Under the pieces are notes generated by a model. That model was not told where the DNA came from. It searched no databases and saw only the letters and a list, made by a program, of their open reading frames with translations. Below, in pieces: positions 12,401-24,421 of a DNA stretch of 64,000 nucleotides. Location: contig NC_072457.1 of NCBI RefSeq assembly GCF_027596085.1, positions 30,016,898 to 30,080,897 on the forward strand. The letters are read 5' to 3'. Each line of letters starts with the position of its first letter. The first letter of the stretch is position 1. A program made the translations under genes and the position numbers. This DNA comes from Anoplopoma fimbria. Lineage: Eukaryota; Chordata; Actinopteri; Perciformes; Anoplopomatidae.

Positions 12401-14084
12401 CGATTTATTTATTTAAACATGTTGTCCATCCATCCATCTATTCACAACCAATGTTTCGACATGGTGTCGCCAGGGCATTTCACCAGGACTATAGCCCTGA
12501 TTGTTTTTAGTGTAGACCCGAAATTGAAATGCTGGGAAGCTTGTCCTCATTATGATTGTAGGCGCTGTTTTGTTGTATTTGAAAAAACCTCACGTTAAAA
12601 AACATTAGGCTACATTACAACACGGAGTGGCTCCAAAACCAACTAAGATAATAAGTGAAAATGTGAATGTGAGCCTGCCCCACTGCCTTAATCCCGGACA
12701 ACGCTCTGTGCAGACGGTTATCGTGGAGGTGTAGAACACACAGTCCAGTTCCGCCCACAGGTGAACATTGTTAGCACTGTAAGCACTTTTGTTGATAGCC
12801 TTTGAGAGGCAATCTAAATGCTCCCAATCCAGGGAGCAATTTAAGAGCGGAGCCATCAATGTATTTCCATCTGTTACAATAAATGGTTAAATTGATGACG
12901 AAAGTGTTAATAACTGAATACTTACTAAGTATTGAAGTAATGCTCTTTTAGCCTTTTTTTTTTTACTTTACCTTGATCTGATGTTTTTGATTTGATAAAT
13001 AAAACAACCTCTGTCAGTGTGCCTTGGAGAATAATTGTAAGTATTTGCACTATTGCTATATATTGTGTAGTAATCAGCATACATTCAGACTTGTACCTTT
13101 TTTATAGTGAGGGTAAAATGTTATTGAAAATTGTGTGCAGGAGTGGCTCAAGGCAACTTCCTTGACGCATTCTTAAACACGTTTCACATGTTAAACATCT
13201 ACATTACTTCGACCATTTTGTTATATCACTTAAATAGTATTTTATCGACAATAATACAGATTGAGAAAAAACATAACATCCTAATATTTTTTGGTCAAAA
13301 GCCGCAGAAAAATTAAGCAAAACTACTATAATTTTTCATCAACCATTTGAGTCAGGGCAGTGTCTGTCGAGTACTTTTTCTCTAAATGCATTTTGGAAAT
13401 GTGTGATTAAATTATTATTAGGAAAAAAAACTTAATCTGTTCATACACAACTTATGTTACTCATAATGACAAGCTTAGCAAGCAAGCAAAGTTTATACAA
13501 CATGAACCTTTCACAGACACCAGCCACAAAGTGTTTAACAGTCAAAAAATTATTACGAATATTAAAATAATTGAATATAATCTAAGTGAATCAAATACAA
13601 TTAATCAAAAATAGATTAAAACACTGGATAAATTGGATATGGGGAACAAACATAAGACACAATTTAACACATAAAATGATCAAACTCTTAAATTATCTTT
13701 TCCTTATTACTTTTGGACCAAGCTTAGAAACTTTTGTTTTTTTCACAATTGCAATGAGATAATACCCATTACAGCCTATGGGCGCAGACGTGGAATGAAA
13801 ACAAAAACTCTGGTTTATTTATAAAAATGTGGTCAGTACAAGTAGTTATTCAACTGCCATCACTCTTTAAACATATTCTAGTTAATTCCTTAATAAACTC
13901 TAAAGTTATTTGCATTTATTTTACCTTTATCTGACGTTGAATCTTTTTTACAAGGTGGCTATGGCCAAGATAGTAACCATTAAAGTTTCACCAAATAAAA
14001 CACAGCAAATACACTTAAAAACATAACGGCAAATTGCTTCAAACAATTTTCATTCAGTGTTAGGACAAGTGAATTCAGTGTTCA
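9409..14084. other. Long unassigned stretch
   Basis: No gene, RNA or clear transposon is seen in about 4.7 kb. A short CA run lies at 11163-11184, and TG-rich interrupted sequence at 11455-11700. The block 10980-11110 is rich in ATTA/TAAT motifs with few repeats, which is what some conserved regulatory elements look like, though I cannot show conservation. The block 12600-12860 is GC-richer with an 84-residue open frame on the minus strand that I do not recognise. A purine-rich block lies at 11930-12000. Confidence 0.5.
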
Positions 14085-14290
14085 AATGATCAGTTGGACC
14101 ACTGAATTCAGGTTGATTGCCCCACTGTGCTAATCTGACCTGGTTTGTTATACAGAACCATCTGAAAAGCAGATATTGGAAGCAGTTTGGAACGGGCAGG
14201 CACTTTAAAAACATACTTGGCAGTTGACTGGATGAACCATCTGTCATTCAAACTCTTACCCATGCCATTCGGGAGATGTGCAAAAACATA
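14085..14290 (+). repeat. Dispersed repeat family C, copy 1
   Basis: Shares blocks in the same order with 40306-40450: ACAGAACCATCTGAAA, then GGCAGGCA followed by TTTA, then a block ending ATCTGTCA and TTCAAAC or ATCAAAC. No coding frame or terminal repeats are seen. Confidence 0.55.
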
Positions 14291-14821
14291 TTTTCTACTT
14301 AAAAATTACTTTAAAATGACTTCATTGCAATTATTTGATCTGGGCATCCAGCATGGTCCTTTCTGATGAAACGTGTGAGACAATTAGTGTCTTCTTTCTC
14401 TGTTTTCTAGGCATCAAAATTATCCAGCTCTGAAAAAAAAAAAATTATAATATTAAAAGATCCACTTTGGCTTCTAATCAAAATGACTTAGAGAGGTCAA
14501 TGTGCAGCATTATTTGCACTCACCCACTGCAAGCAGACATGACTCATAATGAATTAATCATAATTTACTACACGTGCATTAGAAAAGTGAAAAGTCGTTG
14601 GCGATTGGAGTCCATCATGACTGGTATGATAAAAGGGTCGGAATAAAATTCTGAGGTCTCATATTGAATAATCCCCCCAAAAGAGAGAATTTATTTTATG
14701 CGAATATATAAAAGAAATACCGTACCTACTGCCGCAGAGAATTCATAAGCAGAAATAAAATAAAAAACTCATGTGAGAGAGATTATGGTTAGAACTTGTT
14801 AGAGTGAGCTAGCATGGGGTG
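14291..14821. other. Unassigned AT-rich DNA
   Basis: Nothing recognisable before the minisatellite begins. Confidence 0.5.
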
Positions 14822-15377
14822 ATTTTGAAGAGTTAAGAGGGCTCAAGTTCAAGGTCTCAATAGACTGCTGAAAAGGATAGTGTGGGTCTTAATAGACAGG
14901 ATATTGCGGGTCCAGCTAGATCACAGTAAAGTATCGTGGGATCTCACAGATCACATAAATGATAGCTGGGGTCTCAATAGACCGCAGAAAATAATAGGTA
15001 GGGGTCAAGTTAGGCCACAGAACGGAATAGTTGGCAGTCACGTAAGACCAGAGAAAAGGATAGCAGGGGTCTTGTTAGACCGCAGAACAGGATATTGCGG
15101 GTCTAGCTAGACCGCAGTAAAGGATCGTGGGATCTTAACAGATCATGGAAATAAAAGCTAGGGTCTCAATAGACTGCAAGAAAGGATAGGTAGGGGTCAT
15201 GTTAGGCCGCAGAACAGAATAGTTGGGGCTTACGTTAGACCGCAGCACAGGAAAGATGGGGGTCATCATAGACTGCAGAACAGCATAGTTTAGGGTCATG
15301 TCAGAACTCAGCAGAGGATAGTTGGGGGTCATGTTAGACAGCAGAACATGATAGTTGGGGTAACCTTAGACCACAGT
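14822..15377. repeat. Degenerate minisatellite, left block
   Basis: Tandem units of about 38-39 bp built around TTAGACCGCAGAACAGGAT and GTTGGGGGTCATG. Divergence between units is high. There is a higher-order period: ATATTGCGGG at 14901 recurs at 15092, and AGGTAGGGGTCA near 14996 recurs near 15188, so five units (about 191 bp) were duplicated as a block. Open frames through it show a matching 13-residue period and are not genes. Confidence 0.85.
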
Positions 15378-15544
15378 ACATTACATTACATTACAGTCAT
15401 TTAGCAGACGTTTTTATCCAAAGCGACTTACAGGAAGTGTATTCAACATAGGTATTCAAGAGAACTACTAGTCACCAGAAGTCATAAGTGCATCTCCTTT
15501 CTTAAACAAGCATCTAAAAGCATAAACCAGAGCAAAAGTATAGT

Positions 15545-15695
15545 GCAGAAGCAAATTACTACGAAAACAATAATTGCAACAAACTAATACGAATAGGATA
15601 AGTGCAATAAACTAATACGAATACCATAAGTGCAACAAACTGATACGAATACAATAAGTGCAACAAACTAATACGAATGCAATAAGTGCTACGAG
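15545..15695 (-). repeat. Short tandem repeats in L2 3' UTR
   Basis: About five copies of a 25-28 bp unit containing GCAACAAACTAATACGAAT. The other L2 copy has shorter, more irregular versions of the same units near 26470-26590, so the number of units differs between copies. Confidence 0.8.
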
Positions 15696-16682
15696 GAAGG
15701 CTCAGGGTAGTACTTCATGTAGAGGTGAGTTTTCAGCCTGCGCCGAAAGATGGGCAGCGACTCTGCTGTCCTGACGTCAGTGGGGAGTTCATTCCACCAC
15801 TGTGGGGCCAGGACAGAGAAAAGCTGTGACCGGGTCGATCGGCCGCAGGGACCTCTGAGCGACGGGGCAACCAATCCCCCCACGAGGCAGCAGAGCCAAG
15901 TGGTCGGGCGGGGGTGTAGGGCTTGACCATGGCCTGGAGATAGGAAGGAGCTGTTCCTTTCACTGCCCTGTAGGCTAGCACCAGAGTCTTAAACTGGATG
16001 CGAGCTCTTACAGGGAGCCAGTGTAGAGAACGGAGAAGGGAAGTTGTGTGGGAGAACTTGGGGCGATTGAACACCAGACGTGCTGCAGCTTTCTGGACAA
16101 GCTCCAGAGGTCTGATGGCCGACGCCGGGGCTCCGGCAAGTAGTGAGTGGCAGTAGTCCAGGCGGGAGATGACCAGAGCCTGTAGAGCACCTGCACCGTC
16201 TCCTCAGTGAGGAAGGGGAGAATCCTCCTGATGTTGTAGAGGAGGAATCTGCAGGAGCGTGTGACCGATGCAATGTTTGCTGAGAACGACAGTTGGTCAT
16301 CCAGGGTCACACCCAGATTCCTCACAGTCCGAGTTGGCGTCACCACGGCATCATCAATGGTGATGGACAGGTCTCGGTGCGGGCAACCCTTCCCCGGGAG
16401 GAACAGTAGCTCGGTTTTGTACAGGTTGAGCTTCAGGTGGTGTGTCGCCATCCACTTCGAGATGCACGCAGCAATGCGTGCCTCCACTTGGGTGTCACCG
16501 GGAGGAAATGACAAGACCAGCTGGGTGTCATCAGCATAACAATGGTAAGAGAAGTCATGCGAGCGAATAACAGAACCCAGGGATGTTGTGTAGAGCGAGA
16601 AGAGAAGGGGGCCCAGAACTGAACCTTGTGGAACCCCCGTAGTCAGCATGCATGGTTCCGACACGGCCCCCCTCCATGTCAC
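15689..16682 (-). pseudogene. L2 reverse transcriptase C-terminal half, frameshifted
   Basis: The frame from 16682 down to 16008 starts inside the RT domain. [10 protein letters not shown] is at residues 16-25 and the catalytic YADD at 49-52, followed by the thumb-like region. A one-base loss near 16180 (after codons for QVL) moves the true protein into another frame, where VISRLDYC follows. The C-terminal part continues as FNRPKFSH... from 16074. A second break near 15890 shifts the ending, which finishes YYPEPSS at 15689. The endonuclease and the RT N-terminal half are absent through truncation. The first frameshift is also present in copy 2. Confidence 0.88.
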
Positions 16683-16686
16683 CTGG

Positions 16687-16765
16687 TAGGACAGGATTGT
16701 TGGGGGTCATTTTAGACTGCAAAACAGGATGGTTGGGGTCAAGTTATACCAGTGAAAAGATGGTA
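16687..16765. repeat. Minisatellite, middle block
   Basis: About two more units of the same minisatellite (GTTGGGGGTCATTTTAGACT) lying between the L2 and the SINE. This shows that both elements inserted into one original array. Confidence 0.8.
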
Positions 16766-17078
16766 TTGGGCGGCTGTGGCGCAGTGGAGAGCAGGGTTGT
16801 TCTCCATTCAGAGGATCGGCGGTTCGATACCCGGCTTCGGCAGTCGATGTGTCCTTGGGCAAGACACTTAACCCCAAGTTGCTCCCGAAGGCTTTGCCAT
16901 CGGTGTGGACTGGATGTTGTATGAATGTTAGTTAGAGTCTGGGCAGATGGCACCTTGCCTGTCATCAGCGTGTGAATGGGTGAATGATATGTAATATATA
17001 TAAGCTTTGAGCTAATGATTGTAAGTCGCTTTGGATAAAAGCGTCTGCTAAATGACTGTAATGTAATGTAATGTAATG
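16766..17078 (+). mobile_element. tRNA-derived V-core SINE with L2 tail
   Basis: A complete SINE. The tRNA-like head has an A box TGGCGCAGTGG (16777-16787) and B box GGTTCGATACC (16821-16831), the internal RNA polymerase III promoter. The central V-type core includes GTCCTTGGGCAAGACACTTA (16851-16870). The 3' tail GGATAAAAGCGTCTGCTAAA plus TGTAA repeats matches the L2 elements in this window almost base for base. A 6-bp duplication ATGGTA flanks it (16760-16765 and 17076-17081), though the right copy merges with the tail repeats. It has no protein and would depend on L2 enzyme. Confidence 0.9.
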
Positions 17079-17240
17079 GTAGAAGTAACCTAAGAGAGGC
17101 AAATTGGAGAAGATGGTCAAATGAGAAAACTGGTCCCTCTAGACCGTGTCACGTTAGACCAGGAAATAAGAAAATTGGTCCCTATAGATTAGGTTTCGTT
17201 AGACCAGAAAATTGAGAACACGGTCATGTTAGACCAGAGA
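17079..17240. repeat. Minisatellite, right block
   Basis: Degraded units with a variant sequence (TAGACCAGAAAATTGAGAA; CCCTATAGATTAGG) continue the array after the SINE and fade out near 17240. Confidence 0.7.
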
Positions 17241-19892
17241 ATAGTGTGTTACAAATGAAGAGACGGGACACAGTTTCAATGTCGTACAGTTGTGATACAA
17301 ATGTGATCTATCTTACCACCTGCAGAGAGCAGAGTTACCAGAGAACACACACGTTCTCTTTTGGGCTTTAGATTTAATTTAACTTTGCTAAATCTGATCT
17401 CATCTGCTACAGTGACGTCTGTCTGACTGTGACTGACTGACGGCTTAATGAGAAGCCTGCTGACTGTATGTTTTACACTGTGCATGTGAGGAGAGATAAA
17501 AGTCTAGATTTGTTAGCATCAGAGCTTAACAATCAGGTATCTTGCAGACCAGGATCCAGATCCAAAATGGAGCCAGAACCCATCACTGATTGCAATGTAA
17601 ATGGTAATTTTATCATTTGCTTTTCCTACAGATTGTTTCTTCTTTTTTTTTACCTTCACAACAAATAAAGTAACATTTATTTTTTTGTAAAAAAAAAACA
17701 GATCATAAGAAACCCTGTTGTGAATTAACTACCATACATATAATGGCAATAAAAAAGTATCTTGTTTTTTTGCATTTTCTGTGAATGAGCTGTCTTGTAC
17801 ATACATGCAGAATTGTGAGGGAAGACCAGGAAGGAAGGAAAAAGATTAATAAGAAGGAAAAAGATTTAAAGACATTAATTTCCTTCCTACTCGTCACATG
17901 CTAGAGGCTTCACACAAATTCTGTTTTCCAATTGAGTATTACTGGCTGAGTGAAACTGAGCAAATTAAAATGTTTCTTAATTGTACATGCACTTCTGCTG
18001 AGTGAGCTTCCATAAGTGGTGTCATGGCTTATCCAGAGTCCCATCATCTCTGCCCAACCTGTTCTTGATTTTATTACTGCCTCTCTGGTCAGGGTCTATA
18101 TGACTGTTAACCCTTTACATCAATCCCACAGAGGCTGTACTTTCTAATGAGCAGTTGTCGAATGCAGTCAAAAAAAGTATTGATCTTAAAAGAGGTGAAA
18201 GGTAGAGAAAGAGAAAGAGGGAAAAGAGGGTGAAAAAAACACAATAAGGAAAATAGGCGAAGCAGGGGAAAGAGACTGCAAAATACTGGACAAGGCCTTA
18301 GAGAATTAATCAAATATACTTATACTTTACAGTAATTTGCTTTGCATCTCCTGCCATGAAGTTCTTCCTTTTTCCTTTTTAGCTTATCACACCGAAATGG
18401 CCAGCATTTATTTCCTTGCAGCTATTTTACCTAATTGTGATTTTTCAGTGGTATTTTGTCGCCCACTGGCTGCCTCACCAACACCAAAGAAGGCGAGAGG
18501 ATGAGAAGGAGGAAATGGTGAGGAGCTTACAAGTTAGTTTACATTAAATCACCACATGAAAGCTATTGCGTCAGATCTGTGATTGTGAGACGGCTAGTAA
18601 TTCTGTTTTAATTGAGTCATTGAGAAAGCTGCTCCCCGCTGTCTAGAAACAGTGAGATAGAAGTACAATAATCTCTTCAATGTCAACCATTGACATGGCA
18701 TGACTGTTGCGGAGCAACAAGGACAGGAGGAACAGAGGCAGATAAATAGAGAGAAAGTGAGTGTGTAGGTTAAGTAAGATGGAAGGATGAAGAGACAGAA
18801 AAGGAAGAGAGAGTAGTGAGTTTTGGCTGTCGGAGTTGATTAGCGTCAGCAGCACACAGGAAGATTGATGGACACTTTGGGGAGAAGGTGTGTGAGTTGA
18901 AGGGTGGTGGAAAGGCCTCTGTTACACATGTGAAAGAAAATGTGTAAGTAGGTGCTGTATGTGTGAATACATTGTGCGTATGTCCATTATACTGGGTCAC
19001 AGTTTCCGTCTAACCTCATGATGGAGAGGGTAAGGTTTGACCCCTCTGCATTCCCAGATCAATCACAGCCTCATTCCCTCTGCTAGCCGGAGAGCTTGGC
19101 TGCAACCCCTGACCCCACCCCTTCTTGCACCACATGGAGGGCCAACTAAAGCAAACTTGCACTGCCTATGGGAAACATATGTGACAGATATTATGTTCTG
19201 ATGTTGTGCACCACTACCTGTGAAATGAAAGACTAAATTTCAATATCATCTTTTTGACAAATAAACAACAATGCTGCTCAGGCATTATAGCTTGGCCATA
19301 ACCTTAACAAGGCAAGTTTAATCTGCCAAGCTTTTGATTGTTTGTTTGTTGTAATGTAAACTGCAATCGGTAGCATATCTGGCTAACTATCTTACAGTTC
19401 AGTAGTAACCAATCATTACTTCCAAAACTAAGGACCATATAATTTACTAAGAATTTTATAATAAATAATAATAAATGTAAAATATATCAGTGTTTCAGTT
19501 TCATTCATATTTTAATTGAGAGGATGAAATGTCCACATTTTCAAAGTATAAAATGGGCAAAATAATAATCCAAAGATTTGTGTTAATGTAATGTATCAAT
19601 TTAGGCGTTGTTTGTAAAATGAAATGTTCACGTGTCAAGTGAGGTATGAGTGTCAGTGGGGGTAACAAGCCTTTTTGATGATCACCTTCTCAGTAGAGCA
19701 AATGATACACTGCAGTCTGTCTTGTCCTTGGCAGTGGCAGCAGCATACCAAAAAGTGCACCACTATTGGCTTTGGCAGGTTGAACTTCTTGGGCTGTCAC
19801 AGGAAAAACATCCTTTGTTGTGTTTTCTTGGTAAGGTAAACAGAATAACTTCACAGTGTCAACTGGCGACACACACAAGTTGATGGGGATGG
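17241..19892. other. Unassigned DNA, purine-rich blocks
   Basis: No gene is seen. Purine-rich runs lie at 18180-18290 and 18720-18830; they give apparent minus-strand open frames rich in S, L and P that I regard as chance. The segment 19650-19890 is open on both strands for 77-79 residues without a recognisable domain. Confidence 0.5.
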
Positions 19893-20135
19893 ATGGGGCT
19901 GGGTCAAACAAACACAGGACTTTCACCAAAGAGACCGCTATGTCCTGTTTGAAACCAAGTCCACTTTCACTTATTTTGAATCAGTTTTGTTATGTAACTT
20001 AAGAAATGTATTTAATGTTAGTTACGTAATAAACGTAGTTGCTTATTTTACTCAACACATTTAACCAAATTTCTTCGGAATTTATTTAACCTAGCTAAGT
20101 AGTTTTGTTGCTTAATTAAACTAAGACTAAAAACT
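19893..20135 (+). repeat. Dispersed repeat family B, fragment
   Basis: Begins GGGTCAAACAAACACAGGAC then TTTCACC, matching 58850-58875 with few changes. It continues with a GTTATGTAACTTA-type AT-rich part as in the other members. It has no coding capacity. Confidence 0.5.
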
Positions 20136-20282
20136 AAGTAATTAAAACGGCGTTGGAGGTTTATCTCAAAAAGACACTATGCATTTAAGTTCACTGACAT
20201 GAAACTGACAAGCTGTCCCTGACAGGCTGTTCCTGTCACGTCCACAACTGACACTAGTGGGGTACCTCGAATGTCATAGTTC

Positions 20283-20315
20283 GAAGCATAGGGCCACTGA
20301 ACAAGCATCGGTATT
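20283..20315 (+). repeat. Short block shared with 59563-59593
   Basis: GAAGCATAGGGCCACTGAAC and CAAGCATCGGTATT recur at 59560-59593 with three changes. The block lies between a family B fragment and a LINE fragment, so it is probably part of a composite old repeat. Confidence 0.6.
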
Positions 20316-20344
20316 TGACGAATTGGGAGTGTGCATGTGTTGAC

Positions 20345-20475
20345 TTGATAGATTGATGAATGTGGTGCAGCTGTTTCTGTACAGGGAGAAGAAAAGGGGG
20401 GTAAAGGACACAGCCTCGAGGGGAGCTGGGGCTGATGTTCCGAGAGACTGAGATGTGTTTCGCCAGTGTGCTGCC
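20345..20475 (-). pseudogene. LINE reverse transcriptase fragment (CR1/Rex1-type)
   Basis: Read on the minus strand, a broken peptide matches the RT block S-GAPQGCVLSPLL-SLY in degenerate form: PRGCVL near 20420, then after an indel LFSLYRNSCTTF. This is the segment just upstream of the catalytic F/YADD block in CR1-group fish LINEs. It is about 130 bp, contains an indel and has no flanking coding sequence I can follow. It is an old isolated relic. Confidence 0.55.
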
Positions 20476-21122
20476 TCCTATAGGCTTAGTGCCTGTCTGA
20501 AATCAAGATCCCATATTTTCAAAATCACAAAAAATGTGATGAGTAAAATTACCACTGAAATCATTGTTAACTGCATGTGGGCCAACTTACAATGCAAATA
20601 TTGACAGGCGTGGAAGCAGTCACTAAGGGGGTCAGGGCTTAGTAAACTGTAAAATCTCTCACTCAACTACGCTTTTTTCTCAAATCCCAAACATTCTTCT
20701 GTCCCAAATATGCTTCCCTTAGAGGAACTTTTTTACTTTCTGTCCCTTTGTCTATAATCTATGACCCGCCGAATGAAACTTCTTCTTCACTCATGTTACT
20801 TTACACTTTTCAACTTCTCTCTTCCTGCATTTTTTTTACTTCGGTCCTTTATGCCTCTGCTGTTTTTCCTCTCAGCTCTATCGCAGCCTTACCGTCACAC
20901 CAGACTAGGTTTTGATATTCTTCTTTTCACTTTTTCTCTTTGTTTCTTCTCTTCTTTGTTTTTTTTTTCTCACTTCTAATGTCCTTGGTTTGATATCCTG
21001 CAACCCAGGCTTGGAGAAAAGTGAGATGAGCAAGTGAGGAGCTGGGAAACAATAGCACCAGGATGCATCCTGCAGAGGGAAACCTCTCAGAGTTCCATTA
21101 CAGTACTGTGGATTGTGTTCTT

Positions 21123-21131
<9 letters not shown>
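20476..21131. other. Unassigned DNA with pyrimidine tract
   Basis: Bases 20760-20980 are strongly pyrimidine-rich on the plus strand (CTTCTT, TTTTC runs). No gene is seen. Confidence 0.55.

Positions 21132-21200
<69 letters not shown>
21132..21200. repeat. (GT)n microsatellite
   Basis: About 34 uninterrupted GT units, preceded by GTGCGTGTGCGT. The arrays of VCVC and HTHT residues in overlapping frames come from this. Confidence 0.97.
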
Positions 21201-21201
<1 letters not shown>

Positions 21202-22745
21202 TCCTCTGAACAATCTGTGTGTTTGTGGGTCTCTGCATGTGGGCAAGTGTGTCTGCTTGGAATTATGGTTGCCCTTGAGAGGAAGCAAACCTTTGAAGCT
21301 GCAAACTGTCTCCATAAGCACCTCTAAAGTGGCAAAAAAAACTGTTCGGTAAACTCTTTCCACAGTACTGCATAAGAGTAAACATTAATAAAAATGATCA
21401 TGTGCTTTTTAAGCTGAGATGACATCCGTAGCATTGGATTCAATCAACTCTAGCGTGTGCTTGTGGACAAATGGAGCTCTACATTTAATTCAAATATAAT
21501 CCACTCAAACAGGAGTCTTCTATTTTCCCAGATTATGTTTTTTTTCATTTTGAAGCATTGATGAGGCATTTTGATTTAAGAAAGAATGTTTAAATGTTAA
21601 TGTTAATTATTAAAAAAATTATTAAAAAATAGCAAAATTTAGGGTGGCTCAATAGTGTCACTTTATTTTTTTTATGACAATAACCAATTCTTTGAACTCA
21701 GCGATAGGGACCAGCTTTCCAATAGTTTCTAAGCTTGCTTCTGTATTTTCCACACTTTTATTTGGACATTTCTGTCCAAACTTTAGCAATAGTCAGTAAA
21801 ATTGTTTTCTTGGGACCTCAGATACACTAGCGTTGTACAACCGTACTGGCCATCACTACATGGAGAGAGCACTTCCAGGCCATAGACAGGAAAAAGGAGA
21901 AAGAGTTGATTGATCAACCACCTGGAATTCTTTGTAAAGTTCCCTTTGAACTCCTCACATATTCTTGTCTCTTCACCTCTCTAGAATACATTGGCCTCTT
22001 CTGTTACCTGTTCTTGTTTTGAATGGAGTCTGGTATTTGGTCTGTCATAAAGGTAGGTGTCCCTGAGGTGTTTCTTTCCAGTTCACTGTTCTTTTCTGTT
22101 CTGTATAAATAAAGGCACAGCAGGTACTGTTGAGAGAGTTAAATAAATTCAGATATATTTATATAAGAAGAAAAAAAGTAGTTCCAAAGTCAGTCTTTAG
22201 ACAACCTGTTCTGAGTTGATTTGTGTCTGTGTTCTCAGTGCCTGAGAATGTAATGTATGTATCTTGAAACACTCATTAGGCAGTTTTCAGAGAGCATCTC
22301 AGAGTTTTTTTATTCAGTGTCTTCATTTGAAACTGCTGAGACCAAATGTGGCCCAACCCACCTACAATGGTGATGTGAATGAATGCACAATTAAAACAAC
22401 AAAACATGAATACAATTATTTATAGAGCTCATGTTAAACTCAAATGCAATGCACTAACGGTAGTAGATTTTTTTTTATGGGGGTAAAATCTATTCAATTG
22501 AGAGAAAAAATAAATAAAAGGGAGCTTTCAATTTTCCTCGATCTTCCTCCTAGCTCTCACCTGTGGTCATGAGCATGGTGTTGTGACAAGAAAATGAGAT
22601 CAGGGTTAAAAAGTGACCAAAATGGCCTTCTCTCACAAAGACATACTACTCACTACTCATTGATATTGAAAGGTAATTTGAGATAGCTTGGGCTTTTGAT
22701 ACAGATGTATACTGGACAACATTCTTTTAAAGAAAAAGTTTTCAA
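21201..22745. other. Unassigned AT-rich DNA
   Basis: No gene, RNA or identified transposon. Base composition is AT-rich with several T-runs. Confidence 0.55.
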
Positions 22746-22952
22746 GGCATGTCCAACTGGGAAAAAACCTAAGTGCAGCTCCAGAACAGGCTGGAGAGGT
22801 AACATGTCCCATCTGGCAAAAGAACACTTTAAAATTGTCCAGAAATAGCTAGATGGTGTGGCTAGGGTGAAGCACCTAAGGGTTACATTGCCTAGACTGC
22901 TGCCACCCTGACTTAGACTGAAATGAGCACTAGAAAATTGATGGATCGATGG
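22746..22952 (+). mobile_element. Decayed 3' end of a LINE with GATG-type tail
   Basis: The order of blocks (CATGTCCAACTGGG, then a CAGAACAGGCTGGAG block, CATCTGGC, GCTGCCACCCTGACTTAGA and a final GATGGATCGATGG) matches in degraded form the 3' end of a widespread fish LINE. Such ends encode an RGRPRTRW-like C-terminus and finish in GGATGG repeats. Many substitutions and indels make it old. I rely on memory of the family, so the call is tentative. Confidence 0.5.
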
Positions 22953-24421
22953 TGAACTCTTGGAACAGATCCATCAATAAAAGAAAAGATACCTCAAAAC
23001 ATATTAATAATTTATTAAACCATATTTCCTTCTTATTTTAACAATATTGAAAAGAATGGAAGAAGTGATCAGATATTGGCACTGTTTTGAGTTATTGACT
23101 TATTCACTTATTATTTACTGACATATTTTAATAGAGACATTTTGACTATTTTCTTCAATAGAGTTAGAGTTCATTAATGGCAGCTTTTGAAGACCATTAC
23201 AGGAACTATACCATAAGGGCCTGATTATGCCTACACAAGGTGCTTCTCAGAACATCTGAAAGCTTTCTGCCAAATGTTGCTACTTTTTGAATCAAACTGA
23301 TAAGCATGCCTATTTAAGTAGTGCTTGGCCAGGTATGGGGTGATAAGAAACTGAGCAGAGAGAAAATTCTGTTTTCAAGTCTTCACTTAACTTTTTTTTC
23401 TGTTACTTTTTGTGTGTACAACAGATTGCAAGCCCATAAAATACCACTATGTCCACTATGTATAATGGATTGTGTTTTGCCCCTCTATGACGGTACAGTT
23501 TTCTCCCCACCTTCGAGTGTTGCCATTCGGAACAGACACAAACATATTTGCTTTGGGATATGTTTCAATGACACATCTTAGAACCTAGTTGATTTGAAGC
23601 ATAATGAAGCAATCTGGCACCTTCAACAGAACACGTAAAGTTCAGCTATGTATCGACTCTTCCAGGACAGAAGTTTATTGGCATTTCATTGAGGAGGCAG
23701 GACCAGTAAAATCATCTTGTCTATGGTAAGGGAACTGGTTACCGATGCAGAGACTTAGAAATGGGGTCCCATTTAAAACTTTTTTGTTATCATTTTGTAA
23801 ACTGTTGTTGCCTTTTTGTCTTTTAGGGAAGGCCTGTTGGCATTATCTCTATCATAAGGAGAGAGATACAATCTTGCAATATTCAGATGGTATAAATATC
23901 TTTAAAATCTGACACAGGAGTGAACCTTTGTTAAACCCAATATAAGACCTGCTTTCTTATCTTGTTGCTTTCATTGAAGCACTGTTTCCTGCACTGCGAG
24001 AGTCTAAACTTTAGGTGTGCTGTGAACAAAAGTATTTGTTCCTTTTACTCTGGAGGTTGTATAACTGCTGATACACAGTAATGCTTCTTCTCTATCTGTT
24101 TCCCCCTCTCTTTACCTCTCTCTGTATCTCTCTCTCCCTCATGGTTGGAATTTGACCTGAGGGTTTTCTCTTTGCAGCATGCTGAGGTTCTGATTGGAAG
24201 CCAGGATAACTCCAGCCCTCCCACCGTCATTTTGTGCTGAAGTCAGGCGGATTGACACTGAGAGGGTCATCCTTGTGTATTTGCAATTGTATGTGTGCGT
24301 GTGTGTACAGGATATACTTTTGGAACTCTCCTTTAATGGAAATTCCAATCTTGAAATTATGAACATTGTTATCATCAATCTTTACTGTTTAGCACTTTTT
24401 CAGTCTTTTTACATTTTACTC
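22953..24421. other. Unassigned AT-rich DNA
   Basis: Nothing recognised. Pyrimidine-rich run at 24085-24140. The frame at 23321-23581 has no domain. Confidence 0.5.

Larger units (their letters stand above)
15378..16686 (-). mobile_element. 5'-truncated L2-type LINE, copy 1
   Basis: A minus-strand LINE fragment inserted into the minisatellite. Its 3' end is on the left: TGTAA repeats (15378-15395) and the fish L2 tail AAACGTCTGCTAAATGACTG in reverse. The 5' end lies near 16683-16690, so only the second half of the RT and the C-terminal region remain. It is nearly identical to copy 2 (25737-26764) over their shared length, so both are fairly recent. Confidence 0.9.

Noticed and set aside
14880..15332. 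Open frames with a 13-residue internal repeat
   Set aside because: They follow the minisatellite period of about 39 bp and occur on both strands; there is no sign of protein-level constraint.
16766..16840. A functional tRNA gene at the SINE head
   Set aside because: The A and B boxes are present, but the arms do not fold into a complete cloverleaf and the sequence continues into the SINE core and L2 tail.
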